Assembly: GCA_052436255.1 (NCBI GenBank)
Contig: JBQVNP010000103.1
Coordinates: forward strand, 1 to 18,365
DNA length: 18,365 nt
Reading direction: 5' to 3'
DNA from: Pelomonas sp052436255
GTDB lineage: Bacteria; Pseudomonadota; Gammaproteobacteria; Burkholderiales; Burkholderiaceae_C
The notes under the pieces were generated by a model. That model was not told the origin of the DNA and made no database searches. It worked only from the letters and a program-made list of their open reading frames with translations. Below, piece by piece: positions 1 through 7,962 of this stretch. Both the position numbers and the translations under genes were made by a program. Numbering within the stretch: the stretch's first letter is position 1; each line of letters begins with the position of its first letter.

Positions 1-1245
1 GCGTCTGCCGGCATCGCCCACAAGGGCTGGACCGACACGGCCGGCGGCCGTGGTGGCCGCATCGTCAAGGTGACGACGCTGGCGGCCACCGGCCCGGGCA
101 GCCTGAAGGAGGCCATCGAGGCGACGGGCCCGCGCATCGTCGTCTTCGAGGTCGGCGGCGTCATCGACATGGGCGGCCAGCCGCTCAAGATCACCCAGCC
201 CTTGCTGACGCTGGCCGGCCAGACGGCGCCCGACCCCGGCATCACCATCCTCAAGGCCGAGACGACGATCTCGACGCACGACGTCGTCATCCAGCACCTG
301 TCCTTCCGCCCCGGCGAGTTCGGCCGGCCGAAGAAGGGCGGCGGCGACCAGGACGCCATCTCGGCCCTCGGCGGTGCGCGCGACGTCATCGTCGACCATT
401 GCAGCTTCTCCTGGGCCACCGATGAGAACCTCTCCGCCAGCGGCCCACGCTTCGAGGGCAAAACGCCCGAGGACTGGCGCAAGGCCACGTCCCACCGCAT
501 CACCTACAGCCACAACCTCATCTACGAAGGCCTGGGCCACTCGGTGCACGAGAAGGGCGAGCACAGCAAAGGCTCGCTGATCCACGACAACACCAGCGGT
601 GTGCTGATCTACGGCAATGTCTATGTGTCCAACCGCCAGCGCAATGCGTTGTTCAAAGGCGGCGCGCGGGGCGCGATGGTCAACAACTACATCTTCAACC
701 CCGGCGACCGGGCCGTGCACTACAACCTGTTGGCCAACGAGTGGACCGGCCAGCCTTGGCAGAACGGTCGCTTGACGCTGGTCGGCAATGCGTTGCGCCA
801 CGGGCCCAGCACGGTGCCCGGCACGGCCTTCTTCACCATGCTGGGCCAGGGCGACCTGGAGCTGCACATGACCGACAACCTCGCGCACGACACGCAGGGC
901 CGGCCCGTGCCGCTGCTGGGCAACGGACCGACGACGACGGGCAAGCTCATCGTTGCCGCCAAGCCCGACCTGCCTGCCGGGCTCGTGATCCGCTCTGCCG
1001 CCGACCTGGCGCGCGAGCTGCCGCCGCTGGTCGGCGCCCGGCCGTGGGCCCGCGACCCGCTGGACACGCGTGTGCTGGCCGACATGGCGCAGGGCCGGGG
1101 CAAGCTGATCGACTCCGAAGTCGAGAACGCGCTCGGCTACCCGCGCCATGCGCCCACGCGCCGCGAGTTCAAGGCCGAGGACTGGAACCTCGACGACATG
1201 AGCCCCAAGGCCGGTTGGCCTGTTCTGCCCAAGGCTTCCAACTGA
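1..1245 (+). CDS. Pectate lyase, polysaccharide lyase family 1-like, 5' end cut by window edge
   Basis: Secreted pectate lyase that would cleave polygalacturonate by beta-elimination. The frame is open from base 1 and ends in TGA at 1243-1245. The segment GDQDAIS followed by VDHCSFSWATDE, about residues 115-141 of the visible part, matches the calcium-binding and vWiDH-like core of PL1-type right-handed beta-helix lyases. A basic segment SNRQRNALFKGG follows at about 210-221. It aligns end to end with the complete lyase at 12313-13629. By that alignment only about 23 residues, the signal peptide, are missing to the left, so the truncation is the window edge and not decay. An internal ATG at base 70 lies inside the conserved domain and is not the start. 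The stop codon overlaps the start of the acetylesterase gene by one base, so the two are likely co-transcribed. The family is clear; the substrate preference is inferred. Confidence 0.9.
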   Translation, partial: ASAGIAHKGWTDTAGGRGGRIVKVTTLAATGPGSLKEAIEATGPRIVVFEVGGVIDMGGQPLKITQPLLTLAGQTAPDPGITILKAETTISTHDVVIQHLSFRPGEFGRPKKGGGDQDAISALGGARDVIVDHCSFSWATDENLSASGPRFEGKTPEDWRKATSHRITYSHNLIYEGLGHSVHEKGEHSKGSLIHDNTSGVLIYGNVYVSNRQRNALFKGGARGAMVNNYIFNPGDRAVHYNLLANEWTGQPWQNGRLTLVGNALRHGPSTVPGTAFFTMLGQGDLELHMTDNLAHDTQGRPVPLLGNGPTTTGKLIVAAKPDLPAGLVIRSAADLARELPPLVGARPWARDPLDTRVLADMAQGRGKLIDSEVENALGYPRHAPTRREFKAEDWNLDDMSPKAGWPVLPKASN

Positions 1246-1997
1246 TGCCTGCCATGAAGCAACTCCTGACCCTCCTGGCCGCCGGCCTCAGCCTCGCCAC
1301 CAGCGCTCAGGCGGGCCCGGATGCGTCGGCGCCGCGTGGCGAGACCACTGCCAACGTCGCCACCGGCCCGCGCATCGTCCTCGTCGGCGACTCGACGATG
1401 GCGCCGCGCAGCGGCTACGGCAACGCGCTGTGCGCCCGCGTCCAGCAGGTCGCCTGCATCAACCTCGCGCGCGGCGGCCGGTCGAGCAAGAGCTTCCGCG
1501 CCGAAGGCCTGTGGGACAGCGTGATGGCCCTGCTTGCCGAGAAGGGCAACAAGACGCTGGTGCTGATCCAGTTCGGCCACAACGACCAGCCCGGCAAGCC
1601 CGGCCGCTCCACCGACCTCGCCACCGAATTCGGACCCAACATGGCCGGCTACGTGAAAGACGTGAAGGCCGCCGGCCACGACGTGGTGCTGCTGACGCCG
1701 CTGACGCGGCGCACCTTCAAGGCCGGGGAGCTGCCCAACGACCTGCGCCCCTGGGCCGAGGCCATCCTGGCGGTCGGCGCCGAGCAGGGCGTGCCGGTGC
1801 TGGACCTGAACGCCATCAGCCACGCCGCCGTCGCCGCCATGGGCCAGCCTGCCGCCGACACGCTGGCCGAGGCGCCACCGCGCTTCGACCGCACGCATGT
1901 GGGGCCGAAGGGCGCGGCGCTGTTCTCCGAGCAGGTGCTGGAGGGGCTGGTCACGCTGAAGCCGGCGCTGACGGGGGCGAAGACGCTGCTGCCCTGA
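1245..1997 (+). CDS. Rhamnogalacturonan acetylesterase, SGNH/GDSL hydrolase (CE12-like)
   Basis: Removes acetyl groups from rhamnogalacturonan, opening the backbone to lyases. The 250-residue product has a signal peptide ending near AQA-G at residue 23. It shows the SGNH blocks: GDSTM with nucleophile Ser50, the glycine of ARGGRSS near 78-79, FGHND with Asn113, and DRTH with Asp215 and His218. The overall length suits CE12 esterases. The ATG at 1245 overlaps the lyase stop (TGATG), typical of translational coupling. A second in-frame ATG at 1254 would give a more usual signal peptide start (MKQLL), and I cannot choose between them. The gene ends 22 bp before the convergent cupin gene, and no hairpin terminator is obvious there. 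Pairing with a pectate lyase fits breakdown of acetylated pectin. Confidence 0.9.
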   Translation: MPAMKQLLTLLAAGLSLATSAQAGPDASAPRGETTANVATGPRIVLVGDSTMAPRSGYGNALCARVQQVACINLARGGRSSKSFRAEGLWDSVMALLAEKGNKTLVLIQFGHNDQPGKPGRSTDLATEFGPNMAGYVKDVKAAGHDVVLLTPLTRRTFKAGELPNDLRPWAEAILAVGAEQGVPVLDLNAISHAAVAAMGQPAADTLAEAPPRFDRTHVGPKGAALFSEQVLEGLVTLKPALTGAKTLLP

Positions 1998-2019
1998 GCG
2001 CCCCCGTCCCCCGAACGGT

Positions 2020-2517
2020 TCATTTCGTGCCGCGCTCGACGGGCACCGCATCCAGCGGGGACTCGAAGGCGATGAACAGGACGCAGGCCACGGCGCTCGT
2101 GCACAAGGCGGAGTGGGGCAGCTTGGGCGGGCCGTAGGCATAGCTGCCGGGCTTGAGCGTCACGGCCGCCTGTCCGTCGTAGGTGACGCGGAGTTCGCCC
2201 GCGACCAGCACCATTCGTTCTGCCGACGTGTGCAGGTGGAGCGGCAGCGTCGATTTCGCGGGCACCTTCAGGAACACATCGACGTTGTCCTTGGCCGGGT
2301 CGCCATGCAGCACCGCAATGCCGCATCCCTTGGGCAGGAACGCCGGGCACGCGCCCCATGCAAGGTCGGCATCGCTGGCATGGTGCGTGATTGCCATCTC
2401 CTTGGAGGCCGGCTGGGACTGTGCCAGCGCCGCAGACAGCAGCAGCGACGCCAGCACGGCAAGGCGGGGCGCGGCGGGTGCTTGGAACGCCGTCGGGTAT
2501 GAAGCAATTTGAGTCAC
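2020..2517 (-). CDS. Secreted single-domain cupin protein
   Basis: Small cupin of 165 residues with a probable signal peptide. A hydrophobic stretch LAVLASLLLSAALAQ occurs at about residues 24-38. Cupin motif 1 is visible as PLHLHTSAERMVLVAGEL (two His and Glu, probable metal ligands). Motif 2 is LKPGSYAYGPPKLPHSA with its conserved His. No enzymatic reaction can be assigned, since cupins range from isomerases to ligand binders. The start chosen is GTG at 2517, because it keeps the signal peptide and has a weak GGA upstream. An internal ATG (MAITHH) would give a cytoplasmic version, but the AAGGAG there abuts the ATG with no spacing. The gene lies 53 bp downstream of the truncated hemoglobin on the same strand and may be co-transcribed with it. 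It converges with the acetylesterase gene. Confidence 0.75.
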   Translation of the reverse strand: MTQIASYPTAFQAPAAPRLAVLASLLLSAALAQSQPASKEMAITHHASDADLAWGACPAFLPKGCGIAVLHGDPAKDNVDVFLKVPAKSTLPLHLHTSAERMVLVAGELRVTYDGQAAVTLKPGSYAYGPPKLPHSALCTSAVACVLFIAFESPLDAVPVERGTK

Positions 2518-2570
2518 GATGTTTTCCAGAATGTTGATGGAAGAAGCCTGAACCTGCTCGTCGGCCGGCG

Positions 2571-2942
2571 TCAGACGCGGATCACCTCGCCCTTGAGCGA
2601 CCAGAGGATGCTCAGCACCTCGCTGCGGGTGGCCGGGTCGATGCCGTTGGACGCCAGCGCCGCCATGGCGTCGTCGACGACGCTGACGAATTCCTGCTCG
2701 CTGATGTTCATGCCGCGGTGCGTGGCCAGCATGTCCTGCCCGCTGTAGACCTCGGGCCCGCCGGCGCCGGCGCAAAAGAACTCGATGACGCGCTGCTCGA
2801 CGCGCGAGAGGTTCTCGCTGGCGAGATAGCGCGTTTTCACCAGCGGGTTGGCCAGGTGGTTCTGGATCAGGCTGCGGGTGATCCGGGCAATGCCGTCGCG
2901 TTGGCCGAGTCGGTCGTAAAGCGTGGGGGTGGCTTGATTCAT
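2571..2942 (-). CDS. Group I truncated hemoglobin
   Basis: Heme protein of 123 residues, the usual length for group I (trHbN-type) truncated hemoglobins, which bind O2 or NO and are linked to NO detoxification or oxygen sensing. Visible family marks are LYDRLGQRDGIARI at the N-terminus and VYSGQDMLATHRGMNISEQEF, where His76 is the likely proximal heme ligand. The start ATG at 2942-2940 has a strong Shine-Dalgarno, AAGGAG (complement of 2950-2955), with seven bases of spacing. The gene is divergent from the BTAD regulator, with 129 bp between the two starts. That gap contains an 11-bp-spaced direct repeat, so the regulator probably controls this gene. The fold assignment is firm. The ligand and physiological role are inferred. 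Confidence 0.9.
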   Translation of the reverse strand: MNQATPTLYDRLGQRDGIARITRSLIQNHLANPLVKTRYLASENLSRVEQRVIEFFCAGAGGPEVYSGQDMLATHRGMNISEQEFVSVVDDAMAALASNGIDPATRSEVLSILWSLKGEVIRV

Positions 2943-2949
2943 CGGGTTG

Positions 2950-2955
2950 CTCCTT
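2950..2955 (-). promoter_or_regulatory. Ribosome binding site of the truncated hemoglobin gene
   Basis: A perfect AAGGAG on the minus strand lies seven bases before the ATG at 2942. It fixes the start and excludes a longer reading frame that opens upstream at 2990. It is one of only two full-strength Shine-Dalgarno sequences I found in this window. Confidence 0.85.
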
Positions 2956-3004
2956 GTCGCCAGTGGTTCATGAAGATGGGGAGCCGCCACGATGCCGGCC
3001 GGGT

Positions 3005-3021
3005 GTTCCTGAAACGTTCCT
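3005..3021. promoter_or_regulatory. Direct repeat with 11-bp period, candidate operator for the BTAD regulator
   Basis: The sequence GTTCCTGAAACGTTCCT contains two identical GTTCCT hexamers whose starts are 11 bp apart. It lies in the divergent spacer between the truncated hemoglobin and the BTAD regulator. Regulators with an OmpR-like winged helix, including SARP/BTAD proteins, typically bind heptamer direct repeats at 11-bp spacing. The regulator encoded 50 bp away is of that class. On the minus strand the repeats read AGGAAC and end about 60 bp upstream of the hemoglobin start. The repeat is seen; its function is inferred. Confidence 0.5.
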
Positions 3022-3071
3022 CGGTGCGCCCATGCTTGTCATCGCCGGGGCTGGCCGGGACACTGGCCCGC

Positions 3072-6000
3072 ATGAGCACCTCATCGCATCCCGACGCCGT
3101 TGACCAGCTGCTGCCGCTGGCGGTGCAATTGCTGGGCGGCTTTTCGGTCGGCGTGGGCGGGGCCGCGCCGCTGGCGGCCGAACGGTGGACCAGCCTGCGC
3201 GCGACGCACCTCGTACAGCTTTTGAGCCTGCAGCCCCGTCATCGCATGGCGCGTGAGCGGGTCATCGACACGCTCTGGCCAGACCTGGCGCCGGATGCCG
3301 GCGCGGCCAACCTGCGCAAGGCCGTCCACCATGTGCGCCAGGTGCTGGGCCGGCATGACGCGATCATCGTGCGCGGCGGCGAGGTGGCACTTTGGCCCGA
3401 GCGCCCGGTGCTGGTCGATGCGGACGCGTTTTGCGGCCAGGCGGACCTTGCCCTCGTGCGGCGCGATGCTGCCGAATGCGCCGAAGCCGCCCGCCAGTAC
3501 GGGGGGGCGCTCCTGCCCGGTGCGAGCTACGAACCCTGGACCGAGGCGGCGCGGGAGCGTCTGCAATCGCGCTATCTCGACCTGCTGCGCGCCAGCGCCC
3601 AGTGGGAAAAGCTGGCACGGCTCGAACCCGACGACGAGCCGGCGCACCGCGCGCTGATGCAGCGTGAGCTGGAGGCCGGCAACCGGGCCGCTGCGCTGCG
3701 CTGGTATGCCCACCTGCGTGAGGCGCTGAAGCAGTCGCTCGGCGTCGCCCCCGACGCGCAGACCGAGGCGATCTATGCGCGCTGCCTGGCGGGCCTGCTG
3801 GCCAGCGGCCCGGCGTTTGTCGGCCGTGCGGCCGAACTCGGGCAGGCCCTGGCCTGGCTTGGCATGGCGGCCGACGAACGGCCGGGCGGCATCGTGCTGA
3901 GCGGCCCGGGCGGCATCGGCAAGAGCGCGCTCGGGCGCGAGATCGCGGCGCAGGCAGCCGAGCTCGGTTGGGTCGTGACGCCCATCAAGGCCGCCGCCGC
4001 CGGCCGGCCGTATGCGGTCGTGACGGCCATCGTCGAGCGGCTGTTGCTTGCCGATCGCGCATTGCTCGACCGCATCGGCAGCGCGGCGCGCAATGTCCTG
4101 GCGCTGCTCAGCCCGGTCGCGGGTCCTGCGCAGCCGCTGCCCGGCCCGCTCGGTCGCCACCAGGTGGTCGGCGCGCTCAGGCGCCTGGTGGTGGCGGCGG
4201 CCGGCGGGTCGAATGTGCTGCTGCAGATCGATGACGCCCACGGGGCTGAGGATGCCGACGTCGACGTCACGCTGCAGCTCATCAGCGCGGCAGCCCCGGT
4301 TTGCGTGCTGGTCACGACGCGGGCGCCCGCAGCCGGGTCCGCACTGGCGCGAGGGTTGTTGCGGCTGCAGTCGGCAGGCGCGCTGCGCCGGCTGGACATC
4401 GGGCCGCTCGACGACGATGAGTGCCGTCGCCTCGTCATGCGCGCCACGGCCAGACGGATTGACGACGCGCTGGTGGACCGGGTGGTGGCCGCCGCAGGTG
4501 GCAATCCCTTTGCCGCCATCGAACTGGCGCGCAGCGCCGCTGCCACTGGCGATGGCAAGCTGCCCGCGAGCGTGGCGGATGCCGTGCTCGACCGCCTTTG
4601 CGACGTGCCCGCCGACGCGCTCGGCTTGCTCCGGTGGCTGGCGCTGAGCGGCGACGGTTTTGACATCGCCACCGTCGAGGCCCTCGCCCAAGCCGCGCAG
4701 GCGCTACCACTGGCGGCACTCGACGCCTGCCTGCAGGCCGGCGTGCTGGTGCCGGCGGGCAGCCGCTACCGGTTCCGCCATGACCTCGTGCGGCAGGCGC
4801 TGGTCGAGCAGATGCCGCCGCACCGCCGCGTCAGGCTGCATCGCGAGATCGCCGACCTGCTGGCACAGCAGGACGCCGCCCCGGCCGATGTGGCCCGCCA
4901 TTGGCTCGAAGGCGGCAAGCCTCGCGAGGCCGCGCCCTTCCTGCTGGCGGCGGCCCGTGACGCCATGCGGCTCGCGGCGTTCTCGGATGCGTTGCGCCAT
5001 CTCGAGCTGCTTCTGGCCGGTCAGCCCGGGCATGCGGAGGGCCTTCGCCTGCGAGCCGAAGCACTGGACGCGATGGGCGACCCGGCCGCGCTGCCCGCCT
5101 ACCGCCTTGCCGCGTCGGCGGCCGAAGGCAACGGCGTCGACGACCTGATGGCCAAGGCCGCTCTCGCGCAGGTCAAGCAGGGTGATCCCAAAGGGGCGCT
5201 GGTGCTGCTGCAGGGGCTCAAGCCCGCCAGCGTCGACGGCCGGCTGTCGGAGGCGCTGGCCTACAGCGGGGCCGCCGCGCTTGGCGCGACAGACCCGGCC
5301 ATGGGGACGATCAAGTCGGCGCAGGCGCGCCGCCTGGCGCTGCAGTCGGCGGACACGTCCGCCATCGTGGTGGCGTCATGGGCCCAGGCTGCCGCAGCGC
5401 ATGCGCGGGGCGAGCTGCACCAGAGCGTCTGGGCCGACCTCCAGGAAACCAGCCAGGTACCGCATCTGGCAGTCAGGGTCTTCGACGGTCATCTGTGCAT
5501 CACCCAGCGCTTCCTGTACGGGGCACGTCCTTACGCGGACGTCATCGCCTTCGCCGACGCGCTGGCCGCCGAGGCGCGCCGCCTGGGCGCTGCACGCGGG
5601 CAGGCGTTTGCGACCACGCTGCGTGGCGAGGCCGAATGGCTGGCGGGCGACCTGGTGGGCGCCCGCCTGCGCCTGCGCGATGGCGCGCGGATGCACCGGG
5701 CCATTGGCGGTGCAGTGGGCGAGGCGCTGTCGCTGCAGCGACTGTCGGAGGTGTCGCTACACGAGGGGCGCCGCGAGGAAGCACGCGCACTGCTCGACGA
5801 GGCGCTGGACGTGGCGCGCCAGACGGACATCGGTTTTCATCTGCTTGACCGCATCTACGGTACCCGCATCACGCTGCATGCCGACGACCCGCAAGCCGCG
5901 CTCCACGTCATGCGGGATGCGGCCGAATCCGTCCGGGGCCCGCTGGAAACCTGTCCGGGCTGCCGGATCACCTTCGCGGTGCCGGCCGCGATCGCCGCCG

Positions 6001-6248
6001 CACGGGCCGGTGAAGTGGCGCTTGCCGAACAGCACGAGGCGCAATGTGCCTACCTGGCCAATGTGGTCATGCGACTGCCCGCCTGGTACGCGGCGCACGA
6101 CGAGGTCCGCGGGCACCTGTCACGGGCGCAGGGGGCGGCGGCCGACGAAAGCAGGGCGCACTTTGCCGCCGCCGCCGTGCGCTTTCGCGGCGCCGGCCAT
6201 CCCATCGATGCGGCGCGCTGTGAGCAACTCGCCGAGCGCACAGCCTGA
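3072..6248 (+). CDS. Large transcriptional regulator with BTAD domain, AAA-type ATPase and TPR-like C-terminus (AfsR/SARP-like)
   Basis: Cytoplasmic regulator of 1058 residues. Residues about 15-110 form an OmpR-like winged helix (LGGFSVGVGG, then RERVIDTLWPD and ANLRKAVHHVRQVLG). Residues about 115-250 are a bacterial transcriptional activation domain, ending in LREALKQSLGVAPDAQTEAIY. A P-loop ATPase follows, with Walker A GPGGIGKS at 278-285 and a Walker B-like LLQIDDAH near 383-391. The second half is rich in alanine and leucine helices of TPR type, as in MalT/AfsR-like STAND proteins. Such proteins usually use ATP binding and ligand sensing to gate DNA binding. The start ATG at 3072 sits just before the conserved domain. 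The frame is open further upstream, to 2718, but that part is antisense to the hemoglobin gene. The inferred target is the divergent truncated hemoglobin and possibly itself. The inducing signal is unknown. Confidence 0.88.
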   Translation: MSTSSHPDAVDQLLPLAVQLLGGFSVGVGGAAPLAAERWTSLRATHLVQLLSLQPRHRMARERVIDTLWPDLAPDAGAANLRKAVHHVRQVLGRHDAIIVRGGEVALWPERPVLVDADAFCGQADLALVRRDAAECAEAARQYGGALLPGASYEPWTEAARERLQSRYLDLLRASAQWEKLARLEPDDEPAHRALMQRELEAGNRAAALRWYAHLREALKQSLGVAPDAQTEAIYARCLAGLLASGPAFVGRAAELGQALAWLGMAADERPGGIVLSGPGGIGKSALGREIAAQAAELGWVVTPIKAAAAGRPYAVVTAIVERLLLADRALLDRIGSAARNVLALLSPVAGPAQPLPGPLGRHQVVGALRRLVVAAAGGSNVLLQIDDAHGAEDADVDVTLQLISAAAPVCVLVTTRAPAAGSALARGLLRLQSAGALRRLDIGPLDDDECRRLVMRATARRIDDALVDRVVAAAGGNPFAAIELARSAAATGDGKLPASVADAVLDRLCDVPADALGLLRWLALSGDGFDIATVEALAQAAQALPLAALDACLQAGVLVPAGSRYRFRHDLVRQALVEQMPPHRRVRLHREIADLLAQQDAAPADVARHWLEGGKPREAAPFLLAAARDAMRLAAFSDALRHLELLLAGQPGHAEGLRLRAEALDAMGDPAALPAYRLAASAAEGNGVDDLMAKAALAQVKQGDPKGALVLLQGLKPASVDGRLSEALAYSGAAALGATDPAMGTIKSAQARRLALQSADTSAIVVASWAQAAAAHARGELHQSVWADLQETSQVPHLAVRVFDGHLCITQRFLYGARPYADVIAFADALAAEARRLGAARGQAFATTLRGEAEWLAGDLVGARLRLRDGARMHRAIGGAVGEALSLQRLSEVSLHEGRREEARALLDEALDVARQTDIGFHLLDRIYGTRITLHADDPQAALHVMRDAAESVRGPLETCPGCRITFAVPAAIAAARAGEVALAEQHEAQCAYLANVVMRLPAWYAAHDEVRGHLSRAQGAAADESRAHFAAAAVRFRGAGHPIDAARCEQLAERTA

Positions 6249-6385
6249 GGGTCGGCAAGCCACTGGCGCGCGCGCAGCAGGTGGCGGCCGTCGCTCGCGA
6301 GCAGGCTGGCGAGGTAGGCGTCGCCGGGCTGGCGCGCCAGGCAGATGGCCGGGTCGTCGTAGGCTGCAGCGAAGAGGCTGGCACC

Positions 6386-6415
6386 TTGAACGCAGCGTGG
6401 GGCAAGCGGTACAAC
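6386..6415 (+). promoter_or_regulatory. Possible sigma70-type promoter for the methyltransferase gene
   Basis: TTGAAC at 6386-6391 and TACAAC at 6410-6415 are separated by 18 bp. Each matches the sigma70 consensus at four of six positions. They lie about 47 bp before the ATG at 6462, in the 213-bp gap after the BTAD regulator. I see no other feature in that gap. Confidence 0.3.
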
Positions 6416-6461
6416 ACGGGTTGGATCAACAGCAAGCCCGGCCCGGCCGGAGTTGGCAATC

Positions 6462-6848
6462 ATGTCGGACCGAATCGAGGCGTTTGTCGAGTCGATGAAG
6501 ATTCGACCCACCGACCGCGTGCTGGAGATCGGCTGCGGCCACGGCGTCGCCGCCTCGCTGATCTGCGCCAAGCTCAGGTGCGGGCTCTACGTGGCGGTCG
6601 ACCGGTCAGGCAAGATGGTCGAGGCCGCCGCCAAGCGGAATCAAGCCTTCGTCAATGCAGGTATCGCCCAGTTTCTGCAATCGACGCTGGAGTCGCTCGA
6701 TCTCGGGGAGCAGCGCTTCAACAAGGTGCTGGCCATGCGGGTGCGCATCTTCCATGACCAGCCGGACCTGGCGAAGGACCTGGCCCGGCGCTGGCTGGTG
6801 CCCCGAGGCCAGCTGTTCGTGCAGTACGACGAGCCGGAGGCGCAGTGA
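6462..6848 (+). CDS. Short class I SAM-dependent methyltransferase
   Basis: The 128-residue product shows the SAM-binding motif I VLEIGCGHG at about residues 20-28. An acidic residue (AVDRSGKM) follows strand two, and motif III-like strands RFNKVLAMRV and GQLFVQYDEPEA are present. This is a Rossmann methyltransferase core. It stops directly after the strand 5 region, so it lacks the last strands that family members usually have and is shorter than typical proteins of about 190-200 residues. It may be a natural minimal form or a 3'-truncated relic. The ATG at 6462 is preferred over an in-frame TTG at 6453, because GGAG lies nine bases before the ATG. The substrate is unknown. The gene converges with the hydrolase gene ending at 6871. 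Confidence 0.7.
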   Translation: MSDRIEAFVESMKIRPTDRVLEIGCGHGVAASLICAKLRCGLYVAVDRSGKMVEAAAKRNQAFVNAGIAQFLQSTLESLDLGEQRFNKVLAMRVRIFHDQPDLAKDLARRWLVPRGQLFVQYDEPEAQ

Positions 6849-6870
6849 GTCGCCGGCGCGGTGCCGCGTG

Positions 6871-7962
6871 TCAACCGACCTGACTTTTCAGCCAGGCCGA
6901 CGCCGCTCGCTGCTGTTCGGTGTCGAAGCGATGCCCGCCAGCCGTGACGTCAGTCCGGAAGCCCGCATGGCGTCCTGAAGCTTGTGCCAGTCGCGTCCAG
7001 GCCTGTTGCACCGCATCCCAAGGAAACAGCGCGTCCTCCGGCGACCCCACCAACATCAGCGGCCTCTGCGCAATCAGCGCGGCCACGTCCGGGTGGTCCA
7101 GCTCCGCCGCCAGCCCCGGGTGCGCCATGCTGAAGGCCGATTGCCCCTGCAGCGTGTGCTCGCCGGCGCGCAGCAGGCCTTCGCGCGTGCACATCCAGTG
7201 CGCAGCGACGCAGGCCGAAACCTGGTCGCAGACCGCGGCGAGCTGCCAGGCGCGGAAGGCGCCCATCGAAAAGCCGAGCACGGCCACGCGTTTCGGATCG
7301 ATGCCGGGCTGTTCGCGCAGCCAGCGGTGCGAGCGCAGGTCGTCGCTGGCGATGACGCCGGCCCAGCTGTGGCCGAGCTGCATCAGATGGCTCATCAGCG
7401 CCTGCTGGTCGTCGCGCGCGAAGCCGGGGCGACTGCGTTCGCCCCAGCCGAGGGCGTCGATGGCCAGCACGGCGAAGCCGGCGTCCACCAGCGTATCGCC
7501 CACGAAGGCGCCACCGTAGTAGCGCTGCACCCAGGCGTCGGCGGACGGGCTGGCCGCCAGCGGACGGACCAGCTTTTCCTTGCCGATGTCGAAGCGCGCG
7601 CCGTGGTCGTGCATGACGACGACGGCCGGATGCGGCCCGTCGCCCTTGGGCCGCAGATAGAGGGCCGGCACGCGGTCGCCCAGCGCGCCGCGCAGCGTCA
7701 GCGCCCTGGCCGTGTGGCTGCCGCGGTCCTGCTCGGCCAGCACCTCGGCCGCAAAGCCGCTGCCATCGTCACCGGGCTGCAGGATCAGCCGGTGCGCGGC
7801 GGCCAGGGCCTCGGCACGCCAGCGGGCATCGGGCCGCCAGGCCAGGCGTGGTCGCCAGCGCCTTCGCAGGCCGCCCAGCGTGTCGTCCAGGCTGTCGGCC
7901 GCGGCAAGCAGTGGCCACAGGCCGGCTGCGAGCACCAGCCGCCGGTTCAGCCACCCACCCAT
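6871..7962 (-). CDS. Exported alpha/beta hydrolase of dienelactone-hydrolase-like type, putative carbohydrate esterase
   Basis: The 363-residue product has an N-terminal export signal. NRRLVLAAGLWPLLAAA includes a twin arginine that could be Tat-type. The alpha/beta-hydrolase fold shows nucleophile Ser232 in GFSMG, acid Asp310 in GSPEDALFP and His344 in AGGHRF. Residues 95-120 (VPALYLRPKGDGPHPAVVVMHDHG) resemble the oxyanion-hole region of dienelactone hydrolase and acetylxylan-esterase-like proteins. It is the last gene of the pectin operon, and its ATG at 7962 overlaps the end of dctM by 16 bp. Context suggests removal of acyl or methyl esters from pectic oligosaccharides, but the sequence alone does not fix the substrate. 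No clear Shine-Dalgarno is seen, so translation may depend on coupling to dctM. Confidence 0.8.
   Translation of the reverse strand: MGGWLNRRLVLAAGLWPLLAAADSLDDTLGGLRRRWRPRLAWRPDARWRAEALAAAHRLILQPGDDGSGFAAEVLAEQDRGSHTARALTLRGALGDRVPALYLRPKGDGPHPAVVVMHDHGARFDIGKEKLVRPLAASPSADAWVQRYYGGAFVGDTLVDAGFAVLAIDALGWGERSRPGFARDDQQALMSHLMQLGHSWAGVIASDDLRSHRWLREQPGIDPKRVAVLGFSMGAFRAWQLAAVCDQVSACVAAHWMCTREGLLRAGEHTLQGQSAFSMAHPGLAAELDHPDVAALIAQRPLMLVGSPEDALFPWDAVQQAWTRLAQASGRHAGFRTDVTAGGHRFDTEQQRAASAWLKSQVG

Noticed and set aside
1998..2019. Terminator between the convergent acetylesterase and cupin genes
   Set aside because: The short C-rich gap has no stem-loop followed by a T-run on either strand.
2012..2027. 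GAACGGTTCATTTCG, sharing AACGGTTCA with the kdgK palindrome
   Set aside because: It lies at the convergent 3' ends of two genes, where an operator would have no promoter to control, and it lacks the second half-site.
3081..4691. Long open frame of 536 codons on the minus strand opposite the BTAD regulator
   Set aside because: It is a mirror frame of a well-supported gene in GC-rich DNA. The translation has shadow-type composition (many Arg, Gln, Gly) and no recognisable motif.
6240..6440. Minus-strand open frame with protein-like text (YDDPAICLARQPGDAYLASLL) in the gap after the BTAD regulator
   Set aside because: It has no start with a ribosome site that avoids neighbouring genes, matches no family I know, and runs antisense into the regulator. 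A remnant is possible but unsupported.
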